DNA of 64,000 bases from Alistipes sp. (GCA_017631275.1 JAGBTQ010000003.1:186001-250000), one strand, 5' to 3'. Positions 26,160 to 34,979 are shown, counted from the first letter of the stretch. Numbers and translations are program-made. The notes: generated from the letters alone by a model not told the origin.

Positions 26160-26882
26160 ATGTCATTCCTATCAAAACTATTTGGTGGCAAGCCCGCCAT
26201 GCCCGCTTATAGCAGCGACGAGCTAACAATAAATGGTCAAAGAGTGAAGCTAACCTTCTTTGCGCATGCCTCGGTAAAGTTGGAGTACGAGGGTAGGCAT
26301 ATATACATCGACCCCGTTATGGAGAATGCTCAGTATGACAAACTCCCTAAGGCCGACATGATTTTGGTGACACACTCGCACTACGACCACTTCGATATGG
26401 CGGCTATCGAGGCGCTGCAGACCCCCGATACACGCATCCTCCTCGATAAGACCTCTGCTGAGGGCTTTCGTGGCGACTGCTACACGATGTTGCCAGGAGC
26501 TAAGGCTGAGCCATTTGCCGATATTAGGGTAGAGGCTGTTGCGGCATATAACACCTCGGAAAATCAGCTTCAGTTCCACCCCAAGGAGCGTGAGGATTGT
26601 GGCTATGTGGTTGTGCTCAACGATGCTGTGCGCATCTACTTCTCGGGCGATACTGAGCCTACACCCGAGCTTCGTGCGTTGCAGGGTATCGACATTGCGT
26701 TTGTGTGTGTAAATCAGCCATATACCATGAAGCCTGAGCAGGCTGTCGAGGCTGTTAAGGCGCTTAGTCCTCAGATATATTACCCCTATCACTATGGTCA
26801 GGTTGACGAGCCTACCGACGTAGAGGCGTTGGCACGTATGCTTGAGGGTGTGTGTGATGTTAGAATTCGAGAGTTGGCATAA
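26160..26882 (+). CDS. MBL-fold metal-dependent hydrolase (UlaG/RomA-like)
   Basis: 240 residues; metallo-beta-lactamase fold with THSHYDHFD, a His in the YNTSENQLQFHPKE region, FSGDTEPTPE and a final YPYHYGQ. This resembles L-ascorbate-6-phosphate lactonase and related lactonases or phosphodiesterases. No signal peptide. The end overlaps the comEC-like gene by 26 bp when that starts at 26857. Confidence 0.83.
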   Translation: MSFLSKLFGGKPAMPAYSSDELTINGQRVKLTFFAHASVKLEYEGRHIYIDPVMENAQYDKLPKADMILVTHSHYDHFDMAAIEALQTPDTRILLDKTSAEGFRGDCYTMLPGAKAEPFADIRVEAVAAYNTSENQLQFHPKEREDCGYVVVLNDAVRIYFSGDTEPTPELRALQGIDIAFVCVNQPYTMKPEQAVEAVKALSPQIYYPYHYGQVDEPTDVEALARMLEGVCDVRIRELA

Positions 26883-28350
26883 CGGTTTCTCGCTTAAGGG
26901 CTTAGGGCGTCGATTACGATCGGTGCCCCTCTTTTTATTGCTCGTGCCCTATGTGCTCGGCATCCTCCTCGCCGATGCTGTTCTTGTGCCCGATTGGGTG
27001 CTTGTTGTGGCATTTGTCTTAGCCGTTTTGGTTATTGAACTGTGGGGTAGGAGTAGGCTACTCTCGGCTATGGCAGTATCGCTTGCGGTGCTCGGCTTTG
27101 GGTATATGACAACCACGCTGCTACGCCCCACGTGTGACATTGCCGATGGGGAGTATATCACAGCACGTGTGCGAGTTAATGATATTCCTTCGGAGCGTGA
27201 TGGCTACCGCCTATCGCATGGCGTTATCGAGGCGTGGCAGAGCGATTCTGCTTCGAAGAGTGCCAACTACGATGTGGTGCTGTGGATACGCAACGACTCG
27301 ATTTGTGAGGGCGACATTGTAGAACTGCGCACCAAGTTTCGTAGCCGTATGTCGCGACACGAGCCATATAATAGGCTGCTTCGTAACCGTGGCTTTGTGG
27401 GTGGCGTAGGAGTAAATGAGGATAACATTATCGGTGTTGAGCGGTCGGGTAGGCAGACCCTGCAGAGTAGGGCTATACGCAAGCTCGAGTGCTCGATGCG
27501 CGATAGCGTCAGCCACTCCACGGTCGAGGCTATGGTGGTTGGCTCACGTCGTCTTGAAAAGCAGGCTCTGCGCGAGGCATACTCACGCACAGGACTCTCG
27601 CACCTTATGGCGTTATCGGGACTCCACCTCGGCATTGTGGTGATGGTCTTAACGCTGCTGCTCACGCCCATAATACTCATTCGCCACGGCCACCGTTGGC
27701 ATAATGTAGCTGTGGTTGTGGTGCTGTGGATATATGTTGCCATGTCGGGCGCTTCGGCATCGTTGGTGCGCGCGGCGCTTATGTTTAGTGTGATGCACCT
27801 TGCGCAGATGTCGTCGATGCGCTACAACTCGCTAAATGCCCTCGCCACAGCACTCTTCGCCATGCTTGTATATCGCCCGTCGTATATTTATGACGTTAGC
27901 TTCCAGCTCTCGGCAGTGGCGGTCATAGGCATCATTGTGTGGGGTGTGCCTCTTATGCGCCTTGTCGCCCAGCGAGGATTTATTTTAAGGTCGTTGCTCA
28001 CTACACTAATCATTGGCATAACGGCTACACTGTGGACAATGCCCATCGTGTCGCATATCTTTGCAAATGTTCCCTATATGGGTGTTGTGGTAACGCCTGT
28101 AGCTATGCTAACCGCCTATGCTATTGTCTGTTGTGGAATATTTGTTCTTCTGCTTCCAGCACCGCTTACTATGCCCTTTGGCTGGGTGATGGAGCATGCT
28201 GCCTGGGCACAAAATAGCTTTGTTGAGTGGGTGGCTCAGTGGGAGTGGGTTGCCATAAATTATCAGCTATCTACGGCGGGCGTAGCAATTATTTACACTC
28301 TCTTTGCGATAATTACCCTCGGAGGGTGGTCGTTATGCGAAAAAAAGTGA
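26857..28350 (+). CDS. ComEC/Rec2-type DNA uptake channel
   Basis: Polytopic protein with the ComEC core. N-terminal helices and a DUF4131-like segment (residues 1-215) precede the competence domain with LSHLMALSGLHLGIVVMVL and SGASASLVRAALMFSVMHLAQ. I take the ATG at 26857 (497 residues), since the longer frame uses a TTG. It ends after the last helix, without the C-terminal metallo-beta-lactamase domain of B. subtilis ComEC, which is common in Bacteroidota. A role in transformation is inferred from family only. Confidence 0.87.
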   Translation: MLEFESWHNGFSLKGLGRRLRSVPLFLLLVPYVLGILLADAVLVPDWVLVVAFVLAVLVIELWGRSRLLSAMAVSLAVLGFGYMTTTLLRPTCDIADGEYITARVRVNDIPSERDGYRLSHGVIEAWQSDSASKSANYDVVLWIRNDSICEGDIVELRTKFRSRMSRHEPYNRLLRNRGFVGGVGVNEDNIIGVERSGRQTLQSRAIRKLECSMRDSVSHSTVEAMVVGSRRLEKQALREAYSRTGLSHLMALSGLHLGIVVMVLTLLLTPIILIRHGHRWHNVAVVVVLWIYVAMSGASASLVRAALMFSVMHLAQMSSMRYNSLNALATALFAMLVYRPSYIYDVSFQLSAVAVIGIIVWGVPLMRLVAQRGFILRSLLTTLIIGITATLWTMPIVSHIFANVPYMGVVVTPVAMLTAYAIVCCGIFVLLLPAPLTMPFGWVMEHAAWAQNSFVEWVAQWEWVAINYQLSTAGVAIIYTLFAIITLGGWSLCEKK

Positions 28351-28358
28351 TAACTTTG
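28351..28358 (+). promoter_or_regulatory. -7 box giving a leaderless methyltransferase mRNA
   Basis: TAACTTTG is located 8 bp before the ATG at 28366, so the transcript should start at or within a base or two of the start codon. It overlaps the last base of the comEC-like gene. Confidence 0.5.
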
Positions 28359-28365
28359 TGAGTTG

Positions 28366-29526
28366 ATGAGCGATATTTACAACATAGCTTTGCTCTCCAC
28401 TGGCGAAGTACGTGAGGCTGTGGAGCGAAATATTGAGCGTGATGCCTCGGCTATTGCGCTCGACAAGCGTGTGCCCCATGCCTCGATTGTGGCTACCCAA
28501 GTGAAGTATCTGCAACGTGCCCGCCGCAAGCTACCACGCATGTATGAGGCGCGCTGCATAATCCCGCCCCGTGCCTTCGAGCAGTCGTCGAGCGAGGAGT
28601 CGGCAGAGCGTAAGCCTATGTCGGGCGGCTCGGTGCTCGACCTTACGTGTGGCTTAGGTGTCGATACCATGGCTCTTGCACGTAGGTTTGAGCGTGTGGT
28701 GTCGCTCGAGCGCGACGAGGCTCTGGCAGAGGTTGTGCGCCACAATTTTGCGCTGATGGGCATCACAAATGTAACTGTCGTAAGCTCCTCGGCAGAGGAG
28801 TATGTGGCAAGGTGTGGTGATAGGTTCGACTGGGTGTTTGTCGATCCCGACCGTCGCTCAGCCGAGGGCAATAAGATGGTCTGCCTCGAAGATTGTTCGC
28901 CCAATATCGTTGCCCTAATGCCTAAACTTAAGGATATTGCCCCACGTATCGCTATTAAGCTCTCGCCAATGTTTGATTGTGCCGAGGCTTTCAGGTTGCT
29001 CTCCCCCGCTGAGGTTGAGGTTGTTAGCCTTGGTGGCGAGTGCAAGGAGCTGAACATATATACTGGTGCCGAGCGCAATATGTTGCGTATTGCCGTAGTG
29101 GGTAGTGGCGAGTGGTGCTTCGAGCCCGAGGCTATGCTCATAGCGCCCAATGGTGGCAGTGTCGAGGAGGGTGATTGGCACTATCTGCACATCCCTGACG
29201 TAGCTCTACAAAAGGCGCGTGTTGCCATCGCTCAACTTGCCCCCTATGCCTCGATATGGAGTAATAATGGCTTTGCCCTATCGCGCGAGCCGCTACCATG
29301 TGAACTTGGCTGCCGAAGTTATGAGATTGTGAGCATCGAGGAGTATCGCCCCAAGGAGCTTAAGCGTAGATATAAGGGCAAGGGCATCGACATCATTAAG
29401 CGCGATACGTCGCTCTCGGTAGATGCTCTGCGTAAGGCTCTTGGCGCTCGTGCTGGCTGTGATGAGCTTATGGCTATTACGGCGATAAACGGTAAGAACT
29501 ATGTCATAATATTGAAGAATAGATAG
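28366..29526 (+). CDS. Class I SAM-dependent methyltransferase with THUMP-like domain
   Basis: 386 residues. SAM-binding motif I VLDLTCGLGVDTMALA near residue 88, acidic loop SLERDEAL, and motif IV-like DWVFVDPDRRSAEGNK. The C-terminal 90 residues (LSREPLPCELGCRSYEIVSI to NGKNYVIILKNR) match the THUMP-like domain found in Bacteroidota. Probably an RNA methyltransferase by domain composition; target unknown. The frame can extend one codon to a TTG at 28363. Confidence 0.85.
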   Translation: MSDIYNIALLSTGEVREAVERNIERDASAIALDKRVPHASIVATQVKYLQRARRKLPRMYEARCIIPPRAFEQSSSEESAERKPMSGGSVLDLTCGLGVDTMALARRFERVVSLERDEALAEVVRHNFALMGITNVTVVSSSAEEYVARCGDRFDWVFVDPDRRSAEGNKMVCLEDCSPNIVALMPKLKDIAPRIAIKLSPMFDCAEAFRLLSPAEVEVVSLGGECKELNIYTGAERNMLRIAVVGSGEWCFEPEAMLIAPNGGSVEEGDWHYLHIPDVALQKARVAIAQLAPYASIWSNNGFALSREPLPCELGCRSYEIVSIEEYRPKELKRRYKGKGIDIIKRDTSLSVDALRKALGARAGCDELMAITAINGKNYVIILKNR

Positions 29527-29539
29527 TTAACCCAACGAT

Positions 29540-31255
29540 ATGAAGCTAAAACGTCTTGCAAAATATGTCGAGCACACTGTTCACCGCCGTTTGCTGAGCT
29601 TTGCGCCTGATGCCAGCCGTGTGCACAACCTCTTTGTGCATGGCTATCGTCAGATGTACTACACCATTCGTAGCCGCAAACTCCATCGCACCTTTGTGGA
29701 TAGTGCTGCCCTTACGCTACAATCGCTCTTTGCGGCAATCCCGCTCTTAGCTTTTGTGCTAATCATTCTCAGCCGCTTGGGGGCGTGGCAGCCTGTTGAG
29801 GCGAGCCTGCGCAGTGGCTTTAGCGAGTGGGGCGACCTCATCGATAAGTTGCTAACAGCAGCCAATAGTGCCGCCGAGAACCTGCCTAACGGCATCTTCA
29901 TGTTTATCGGTCTTGGCTCGATGATATGGTTTATATTCATCGTCTTTCGTGGTGCCGAGGGCGCGTTCAACCACATCTGGGGTGTGCGTGCCAAGCGAGG
30001 ATTTATCAAGCGCTATATCTCCTATACGCTTATCGTTATCTTGGTGCCTATCCTCTGGGGTTTTGCAACGACATTTACCATGGAGGCGTTCCTATGGTCT
30101 GGTCTTTCGAACGACATCAGCCAGGGCGTGTCGCGCCTTATATCTATTGCCATCACCGCCTTTAGCACGGCGCTGCTTTATAAATATCTGCCACATGCCT
30201 ATGTGCGCTGGCGCTATGCCCTGATTATAGGCACGCTTATCGGTATAATGCTCATGTTCTGGCAGTGGGGCTATGTATATATTCAGGGCTACATGACCGC
30301 CTACAACGCCATCTATGGTAGTTTTGCGGCTATTCCGTTGTTTATCATCTGGTTGCAGGTGTCGTGGAACATCATCTTGTTTGGCTGCGAGCTCTGCTGC
30401 GTATGGCAGAATGCCGACTACTACGAGACTATCGACGCTCGTAGATTGGGTATCAAGAAGCTGCGTGGCGAACAACCTGTGCGTGTTGTTGTCGTTGGCT
30501 CAGGCAATGTTGCCGAGGCCTTTGCCCTGGCGCTCAATGGAAATAAGCATGTCGTTCTTCAGCAGATATTTGCCCGCAACGAGGAGCGTGGTCGCTACCT
30601 TGCCACACTCACCAATAGCCACTGGACCAGCAATGTAGAGATGCTTGCTGAGGCAGATATATACATTATCTCGGTTAGCGACCGTGCTGTCGAGGAGGTG
30701 GCTCACGCTCTGCCATTTAAGCAGGGCTCTATCGTGGTACATACGGCAGGTAGTGTGCCTCTTGCGGTGCTTCCTAATGAGGGTGTTAGCCGAGGCATAT
30801 TGTATGCCTTTCAGAGCTTCACGGCGGGTCGTCAGATGTCGCTTGGCAAGGTGCCTATCTTCATTGAGGCGGAAGATGAACAGACCAAGGAGCGCCTTGC
30901 CGAGTTTGCACACACCATCTCGGAGCGTGTTGCCGAGGCCGATAGCGAGCGCCGTAGGTCGATACACCTTGCCGGTGTCTTTGTCAATAACTTCACAAAT
31001 CAGCTATATGCCCTCGGTGGCGATATAATGACAGAGGCGGGCCTTAGCTTCGACATGCTCAAGCCACTTATCGAGGAGACGGCATCTAAGGCGGTGGCTA
31101 CGGACAACCCTCGATTGGTGCAGACAGGACCTGCCGTGCGTGGCGATAGGGCTGTGTGCGACAAGCACTTAGAGATGTTGGCGGGTGACGATATAAAGCA
31201 GAAAATATATAGAGATATAACTGAGAGTATATGGGAAACTTCAAAGAAGATATAG
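29540..31255 (+). CDS. Fusion: YihY/BrkB membrane protein + DUF2520 Rossmann protein
   Basis: 571 residues in one frame. Residues 50-295 are a complete YihY/BrkB domain with about six helices (SLFAAIPLLAFVLIILSRLG, FRGAEGAFNHIWGVR, AIPLFIIWLQVSWNIILFG). Residues 312-571 are an NAD(P)-binding Rossmann domain with VVVVGSGNVAEAFALAL followed by a DUF2520-type helical domain (ILYAFQSFTAGRQM, AGVFVNNFTNQLYALG). In other Bacteroidales I expect the DUF2520 protein as a separate gene before the KdsC-like gene, which is the arrangement retained here. The 25-bp overlap with kdsC supports one transcript. No internal stop or good internal start at the joint was seen. Confidence 0.85.
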   Translation: MKLKRLAKYVEHTVHRRLLSFAPDASRVHNLFVHGYRQMYYTIRSRKLHRTFVDSAALTLQSLFAAIPLLAFVLIILSRLGAWQPVEASLRSGFSEWGDLIDKLLTAANSAAENLPNGIFMFIGLGSMIWFIFIVFRGAEGAFNHIWGVRAKRGFIKRYISYTLIVILVPILWGFATTFTMEAFLWSGLSNDISQGVSRLISIAITAFSTALLYKYLPHAYVRWRYALIIGTLIGIMLMFWQWGYVYIQGYMTAYNAIYGSFAAIPLFIIWLQVSWNIILFGCELCCVWQNADYYETIDARRLGIKKLRGEQPVRVVVVGSGNVAEAFALALNGNKHVVLQQIFARNEERGRYLATLTNSHWTSNVEMLAEADIYIISVSDRAVEEVAHALPFKQGSIVVHTAGSVPLAVLPNEGVSRGILYAFQSFTAGRQMSLGKVPIFIEAEDEQTKERLAEFAHTISERVAEADSERRRSIHLAGVFVNNFTNQLYALGGDIMTEAGLSFDMLKPLIEETASKAVATDNPRLVQTGPAVRGDRAVCDKHLEMLAGDDIKQKIYRDITESIWETSKKI

Positions 31256-31770
31256 CACAAGTCGAGGCTATTGTTCTCGATGTTGATGGTGTGATGACCG
31301 ACGGCGGTATTATCCCCACCACAGATGGCGACTTCGTGCGTCGCTACAATGCCAAAGATGGCTATGCCATAGCCGCAGCCCTGCGCGAGGGCATGAAGAT
31401 ATGCGTGATTTCGGGTGGCAGAGGCCGTATGTTGGAGAATAGACTCACGATGCTTGGCGTTACGAAGATGTATCTTAACTGCATGGATAAGGTGGCGGCT
31501 ATGCATGAGTTTTTCGCTGAGCATGGCATTGATGCTCAAAATGTTATCTATATGGGTGACGATATTCCTGACTTGGAGTGTATGCGCCTTGTGGGTATCC
31601 CTGTATGCCCTGCCGATGCCTGTATGGAGGTTGTCGAGGCATCGCGCTACGTGTCGGAGTTTAATGGTGGCCATGGCGCTGTGCGCGACATTGTCGAGCA
31701 GGTTATGCGTGCTCAGAACAAGTGGGCAAAAAATCTCAAGGGCGTTTTAGGCTTGCCAGCCTCACATTAA
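31231..31770 (+). CDS. kdsC: KdsC-like HAD phosphatase (KDO 8-phosphate phosphatase family)
   Basis: 179 residues. C0-type HAD with AIVLDVDGVMTDGGI (nucleophile and acid/base Asp), ISGGRG, and GDDIPDLECM. The layout matches KdsC, which removes phosphate from 3-deoxy-manno-octulosonate 8-phosphate for lipopolysaccharide core synthesis, as a tetramer. The ATG at 31231 overlaps the fusion gene by 25 bp. Other sugar phosphatase roles in the same family cannot be excluded. Confidence 0.88.
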   Translation: MGNFKEDIAQVEAIVLDVDGVMTDGGIIPTTDGDFVRRYNAKDGYAIAAALREGMKICVISGGRGRMLENRLTMLGVTKMYLNCMDKVAAMHEFFAEHGIDAQNVIYMGDDIPDLECMRLVGIPVCPADACMEVVEASRYVSEFNGGHGAVRDIVEQVMRAQNKWAKNLKGVLGLPASH

Positions 31771-31786
31771 GAGTTATTTGTTGAAT

Positions 31787-32872
31787 ATGATGAGCAAGAG
31801 ATACGACATATTTATAAGCTACTCTTCCCACGACATAGAGAGTGTGATGAGTCTATGCAACTATATCGAGCAGCATAACCTACGTTGCTTTGTTGCGCAT
31901 CGCGACATTCCTCGTGGTGTGGTGTGGGCGAAGACTATTGTCGAGGCTATTGAGAGTAGTCGTATGATGATTGTCGTATTCTCCAAGTCGTTTAACGAGT
32001 CGGAGCAGGTTGATCGAGAGATTGAGCTTGCGTGCGAGGCTAAGATGCCGATATTGTCGGTAAGGCTCACGGCCGATCAATATACGGGCGCTAAGCGATA
32101 CTATCTGAATAATATCAATTGGATAGATGCCTTCCCCAATCCGAGCCATGTTTATGGCGATGTGCTGCACAGCATTTCGGCTCTTCTTGGTGACAAACAG
32201 GCTAACACAACCAGAACTACGAATGTTGCTCCAAAGAGTGTGACAAAGAGTAGCTCATCGAGATGGTCAATTCGTCACACTATATTGGCTTTTGCATTAT
32301 TGGTGTTATCGCTTGCGGGTATCTATTTAGCACTCGATAGGTCGGAGGCAGAGCATAGTGTAGAGCCATGCTATAAGGTGGGTGACTACTACAACGAAAA
32401 TAATAAGGAGGGCGTGGTGTTCCAGGTGTGGGACGATGGTCGCCATGGTAAGTTGCTGAGCCTCGACGAGGCGGAGCTGAGGTGGTGTAGCGACGAGCAG
32501 TATCGCAAAAAAACGCACGTAGATGCCTCGAATAGGGTAGACGGCAAGGCAAATACCGATAAGGTTGTCTGCCACGTTGAGGCAGCGCAGTATCCCGCCT
32601 TTAATTGGTGTAGGGCTAAGGGTGGTGAATGGTATCTGCCAGCTATTGACGAGCTGGTGCGCTTCACCCTTGATAAGGATGTGCGAATAGCTGTCAACCA
32701 AACGCTTAAAGCTAAAGGGTATAGAGAGTTAGATGGTTGGTATTGGTCATCAACCGACTATGCCGACTATGAGCCCGATGCCTGTGCGTGGTATGTCTGG
32801 ATTGCGAGCAACGAGACACGTGGCGCCGACAAATATAAGGAGGCATACGTTCGAGCAATAACCACTTTCTAG
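31787..32872 (+). CDS. TIR domain - membrane helix - Lcl/DUF1566-like domain protein
   Basis: 361 residues. TIR domain at 3-135: KRYDIFISYSSHD opens it, RDIPRGVVWAKTIVEAI follows, and SEQVDREIELAC places Glu78 where catalytic TIR NADases have theirs. A hydrophobic helix (HTILAFALLVLSLAGIYLAL, about 164-183) separates it from a C-terminal domain with GVVFQVWDDGRHGKLLSL, GGEWYLPAIDEL and WYWSSTDY, the Lcl/DUF1566 ligand-binding pattern. I infer a cytosolic TIR with an external sensor. The start is ATG at 31787 or 31790; the longer frame uses TTG codons. No typical defence partner is adjacent. Confidence 0.8.
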   Translation: MMSKRYDIFISYSSHDIESVMSLCNYIEQHNLRCFVAHRDIPRGVVWAKTIVEAIESSRMMIVVFSKSFNESEQVDREIELACEAKMPILSVRLTADQYTGAKRYYLNNINWIDAFPNPSHVYGDVLHSISALLGDKQANTTRTTNVAPKSVTKSSSSRWSIRHTILAFALLVLSLAGIYLALDRSEAEHSVEPCYKVGDYYNENNKEGVVFQVWDDGRHGKLLSLDEAELRWCSDEQYRKKTHVDASNRVDGKANTDKVVCHVEAAQYPAFNWCRAKGGEWYLPAIDELVRFTLDKDVRIAVNQTLKAKGYRELDGWYWSSTDYADYEPDACAWYVWIASNETRGADKYKEAYVRAITTF

Positions 32873-32877
32873 CCAAG

Positions 32878-33096
32878 ATCAACTATCATAGTAGGGCGAT
32901 AGAGCCTATTGCTCTAATTGCTATAGCTTGATGGGAAAGATGGGAGCGCTAACGCTTAATGGGTAACGCTAAAGCTTGATGGGAATTTCCCATTTATCCC
33001 ATTAATCCCGTGCGAAGCACACCTTACCTTTCACTTTTCACCTTTCACTTTTCACCTTTCACTTTTCACCTTTCACTTTTCACCTTTCACCTTTCA
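32878..33096. repeat. Intergenic repeat block with 14-bp tandem repeat running into the SDR stop codon
   Basis: From about 32925 to 33002 there is a reverse-oriented copy of the dispersed GCGCTAACGCTTGATGGG-type repeat seen again near 60.0, 62.3 and 63.1 kb. Next comes the block CCCGTGCGAAGCACACC (33006-33023), then four full and one partial copies of CCTTTCACTTTTCA (33027-33096). The TGA of the SDR gene (33094-33096) is part of the last repeat. Confidence 0.8.
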
Positions 33097-33915
33097 CTTT
33101 GTCAGCGGTGAGTCGGGCTCGCGAGCCATGACCATATAGAAGAGTCTATCGACCAAGCCTGGGAAGAACTTCTTGAGAAGGTGTGTCATGCGACCCTCCC
33201 ACTCCATAAGGCAGAGGCGCTTACGACGCTTGATGCCACGTGCCACGAGGTGTGCCACACGCTCGGGAGTCATCATCTTAGCCTCGTTGCGTGGTGTTGC
33301 GCCCTGCTGCGTGCCGTCGGCGGTGAGTGCCGAGAAGCGCACGTTTGAGGCGGTGAAGCCCGGGCATGCCGTCATCACATGAACCCCTTTTTTGAGGTTT
33401 TCGATGCGTATGGTGTCGAGAAATCCCGTCATGGCATATTTTGATGCCGAGTAGCCCGTGCGTGCGGGAAGACCGTGAATGCCCGCAACCGACGATATGC
33501 CCACAAGAGAGCCTCGTGACTGCTGCAAATAGGGTAGTGCATACTTGGTGCAATTGACCGTGCCCCAGAAGTTTACGTCCATGAGGCGGTGAAGCACACT
33601 AAGGTCGCAGTCGTCGAACAGGGCACGCATCGATAGTCCTGCGTTGCATATCATCACATCTATTCTGCCAAAATGCTCGATAGCAACATCCATGAGGTGT
33701 TTGCAATCCTCCTCCTTTGTTACGTCGCACACGGCGTATGCCACCTTGCCACCCTGAGCCTCAATCTCCTGTGCTATGCGCTCAAGCTCCTCACGGCGGC
33801 GAGCAGCCATTACAACCTTTGCTCCCATCTTGGCATACTCACGTGCCATAGCCTCGCCAATGCCCGACGAAGCACCTGTTATCACAACAACCTTATCTCT
33901 TAAAAATCTTTTCAT
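33094..33915 (-). CDS. Short-chain dehydrogenase/reductase
   Basis: Classical SDR of 273 residues. TGASSGIGEAMAREY is the NAD(P)-binding motif; AARRREE after the second strand has a basic residue that favours NADP. MICNAGLSM, SLVGISSVAG and catalytic YSASKYAMTG are all present. The extra C-terminal helices (LKKFFPGLVDRLFYMVMA) may associate with membrane, as in fatty-acid or sterol-type SDRs. Substrate unknown. Its stop codon lies in the tandem repeat. Confidence 0.87.
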   Translation of the reverse strand: MKRFLRDKVVVITGASSGIGEAMAREYAKMGAKVVMAARRREELERIAQEIEAQGGKVAYAVCDVTKEEDCKHLMDVAIEHFGRIDVMICNAGLSMRALFDDCDLSVLHRLMDVNFWGTVNCTKYALPYLQQSRGSLVGISSVAGIHGLPARTGYSASKYAMTGFLDTIRIENLKKGVHVMTACPGFTASNVRFSALTADGTQQGATPRNEAKMMTPERVAHLVARGIKRRKRLCLMEWEGRMTHLLKKFFPGLVDRLFYMVMAREPDSPLTK

Positions 33916-33921
33916 ACTCGC

Positions 33922-34710
33922 TTATTCAATCTCTACCGTTAGCCCATCGTAGGCAAACTCTACACCACACGGAAGCTTTCGCTCAGCCTCGGCATGCAGA
34001 CCTATCCCGTGCGACATGTGGGTCAGAAATGCTCGCTTGGGGGCTACGCGCTTGATTATGTCAAGTGCTTGACCCACCGAGAAGTGTGAGCTGTGTTCTG
34101 CCCAGCGCAAGGCGTTGATAACCAAATACTCAACACCCTTCAGTTTGCTTAGCTCCGTGTCGCTTATCGAGTCGAAGTCGGTGAGGTAGGCGAGCTTGCC
34201 TATGCGGTAGCCAAATACCTTGAAGCGCTCGGAGTGGCGACCCTCGACGGGCATAATCTCGATACCCTTGACCTCAAAACAACGATCTGCGGTTATGGTG
34301 TGTAGCTCTATAACGGGCACACCTCGGTATTTATTTTGTGCAAAGGCATAGTCGAAGTCCTTTGTTATGGTGGTAATCGTCGGCTCGTTGGCGTAGATGT
34401 GCATCGAGTGGATAGTGGGGTAATCAACAAAGTTGAAGGCACGCACATCATCGATGCCCGCCGTGTGGTCTTTGTGCTCGTGCGTGAGGAGTATAGCATC
34501 GAGGTGGCGCACCCCCTCACGTAGCATCTGCTGGCGGAAGTCGGGGCCAGCGTCGATGACAAGGCGCACATCGCCACACTCGACCATTGCCGAGGTGCGT
34601 AGGCGCTTATCGCGACTATCTGTCGACTTGCAGACATCACACTCGCAGCCTATTACGGGCACACCCTGCGATGTTCCTGTGCCCAAGAATGTTAGCTTCA
34701 TCGTTGCCAT
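33922..34710 (-). CDS. MBL-fold hydrolase, PhnP-like
   Basis: 262 residues. It starts with FLGTGTSQGVPVIGCECDVCKS, the PhnP-type zinc-binding turn with three cysteines, then DAGPDFRQQ, the catalytic THEHKDHTAGIDD (HxHxDH) and a late LTHMSHGI. PhnP is a cyclic phosphodiesterase of phosphonate metabolism; Bacteroidota homologues are usually outside phn operons, as here, so the substrate is unclear. 6 bp separate it from the upstream mini membrane protein. Confidence 0.87.
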   Translation of the reverse strand: MATMKLTFLGTGTSQGVPVIGCECDVCKSTDSRDKRLRTSAMVECGDVRLVIDAGPDFRQQMLREGVRHLDAILLTHEHKDHTAGIDDVRAFNFVDYPTIHSMHIYANEPTITTITKDFDYAFAQNKYRGVPVIELHTITADRCFEVKGIEIMPVEGRHSERFKVFGYRIGKLAYLTDFDSISDTELSKLKGVEYLVINALRWAEHSSHFSVGQALDIIKRVAPKRAFLTHMSHGIGLHAEAERKLPCGVEFAYDGLTVEIE

Positions 34711-34716
34711 ACCTCA

Positions 34717-34908
34717 CTATTTTTGTGCCTCTTGCGCCTCAATCTGCGCCTCGTATGCCCTTATCTGGTTGCGTGTTGAGCGCGGGTGAAACATCTCGGC
34801 AAGCACTACTATTGCTATGACGATGATTGCTGCTACAAGATATCCCCAGCGAATAGGCTGTGGTTTGCCCTCGGGGCTAAGGTTTTGGTTATTTGCGTTG
34901 TTCTCCAT
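34717..34908 (-). CDS. 63-residue single-pass membrane protein
   Basis: Short but convincing: a cytoplasmic Asn/Pro-rich head, one clear membrane helix (WGYLVAAIIVIAIVVLAEMF, residues 21-40) and a charged C-terminal tail with EAQIEAQEAQK. A -7 box sits 5 bp before the ATG, so it would be leaderless and the first gene of the MBL-SDR transcript. I do not recognise it. Confidence 0.65.
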   Translation of the reverse strand: MENNANNQNLSPEGKPQPIRWGYLVAAIIVIAIVVLAEMFHPRSTRNQIRAYEAQIEAQEAQK

Positions 34909-34912
34909 ACTA

Positions 34913-34979
34913 CAAAGATAGCAAATTTCTAAAATATCCTCTTCAAATAATCTTTTTTAAGAAAAATTTCTTAACTTTG
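34913..34979. promoter_or_regulatory. Divergent promoters: mini membrane protein (-) and lipoprotein cluster (+)
   Basis: Minus TATCTTTG (34913-34920) directly precedes the ATG at 34908. Plus TAACTTTG (34972-34979) would start the mRNA for the lipoprotein at 35043 with a leader near 57 bases. Confidence 0.5.

Noticed and set aside
31787-33915. Anti-phage defence island around the TIR gene
   Set aside because: Neighbours are a KdsC-like phosphatase, an SDR and an MBL hydrolase; no nuclease, SLOG, cyclase or restriction gene is nearby.
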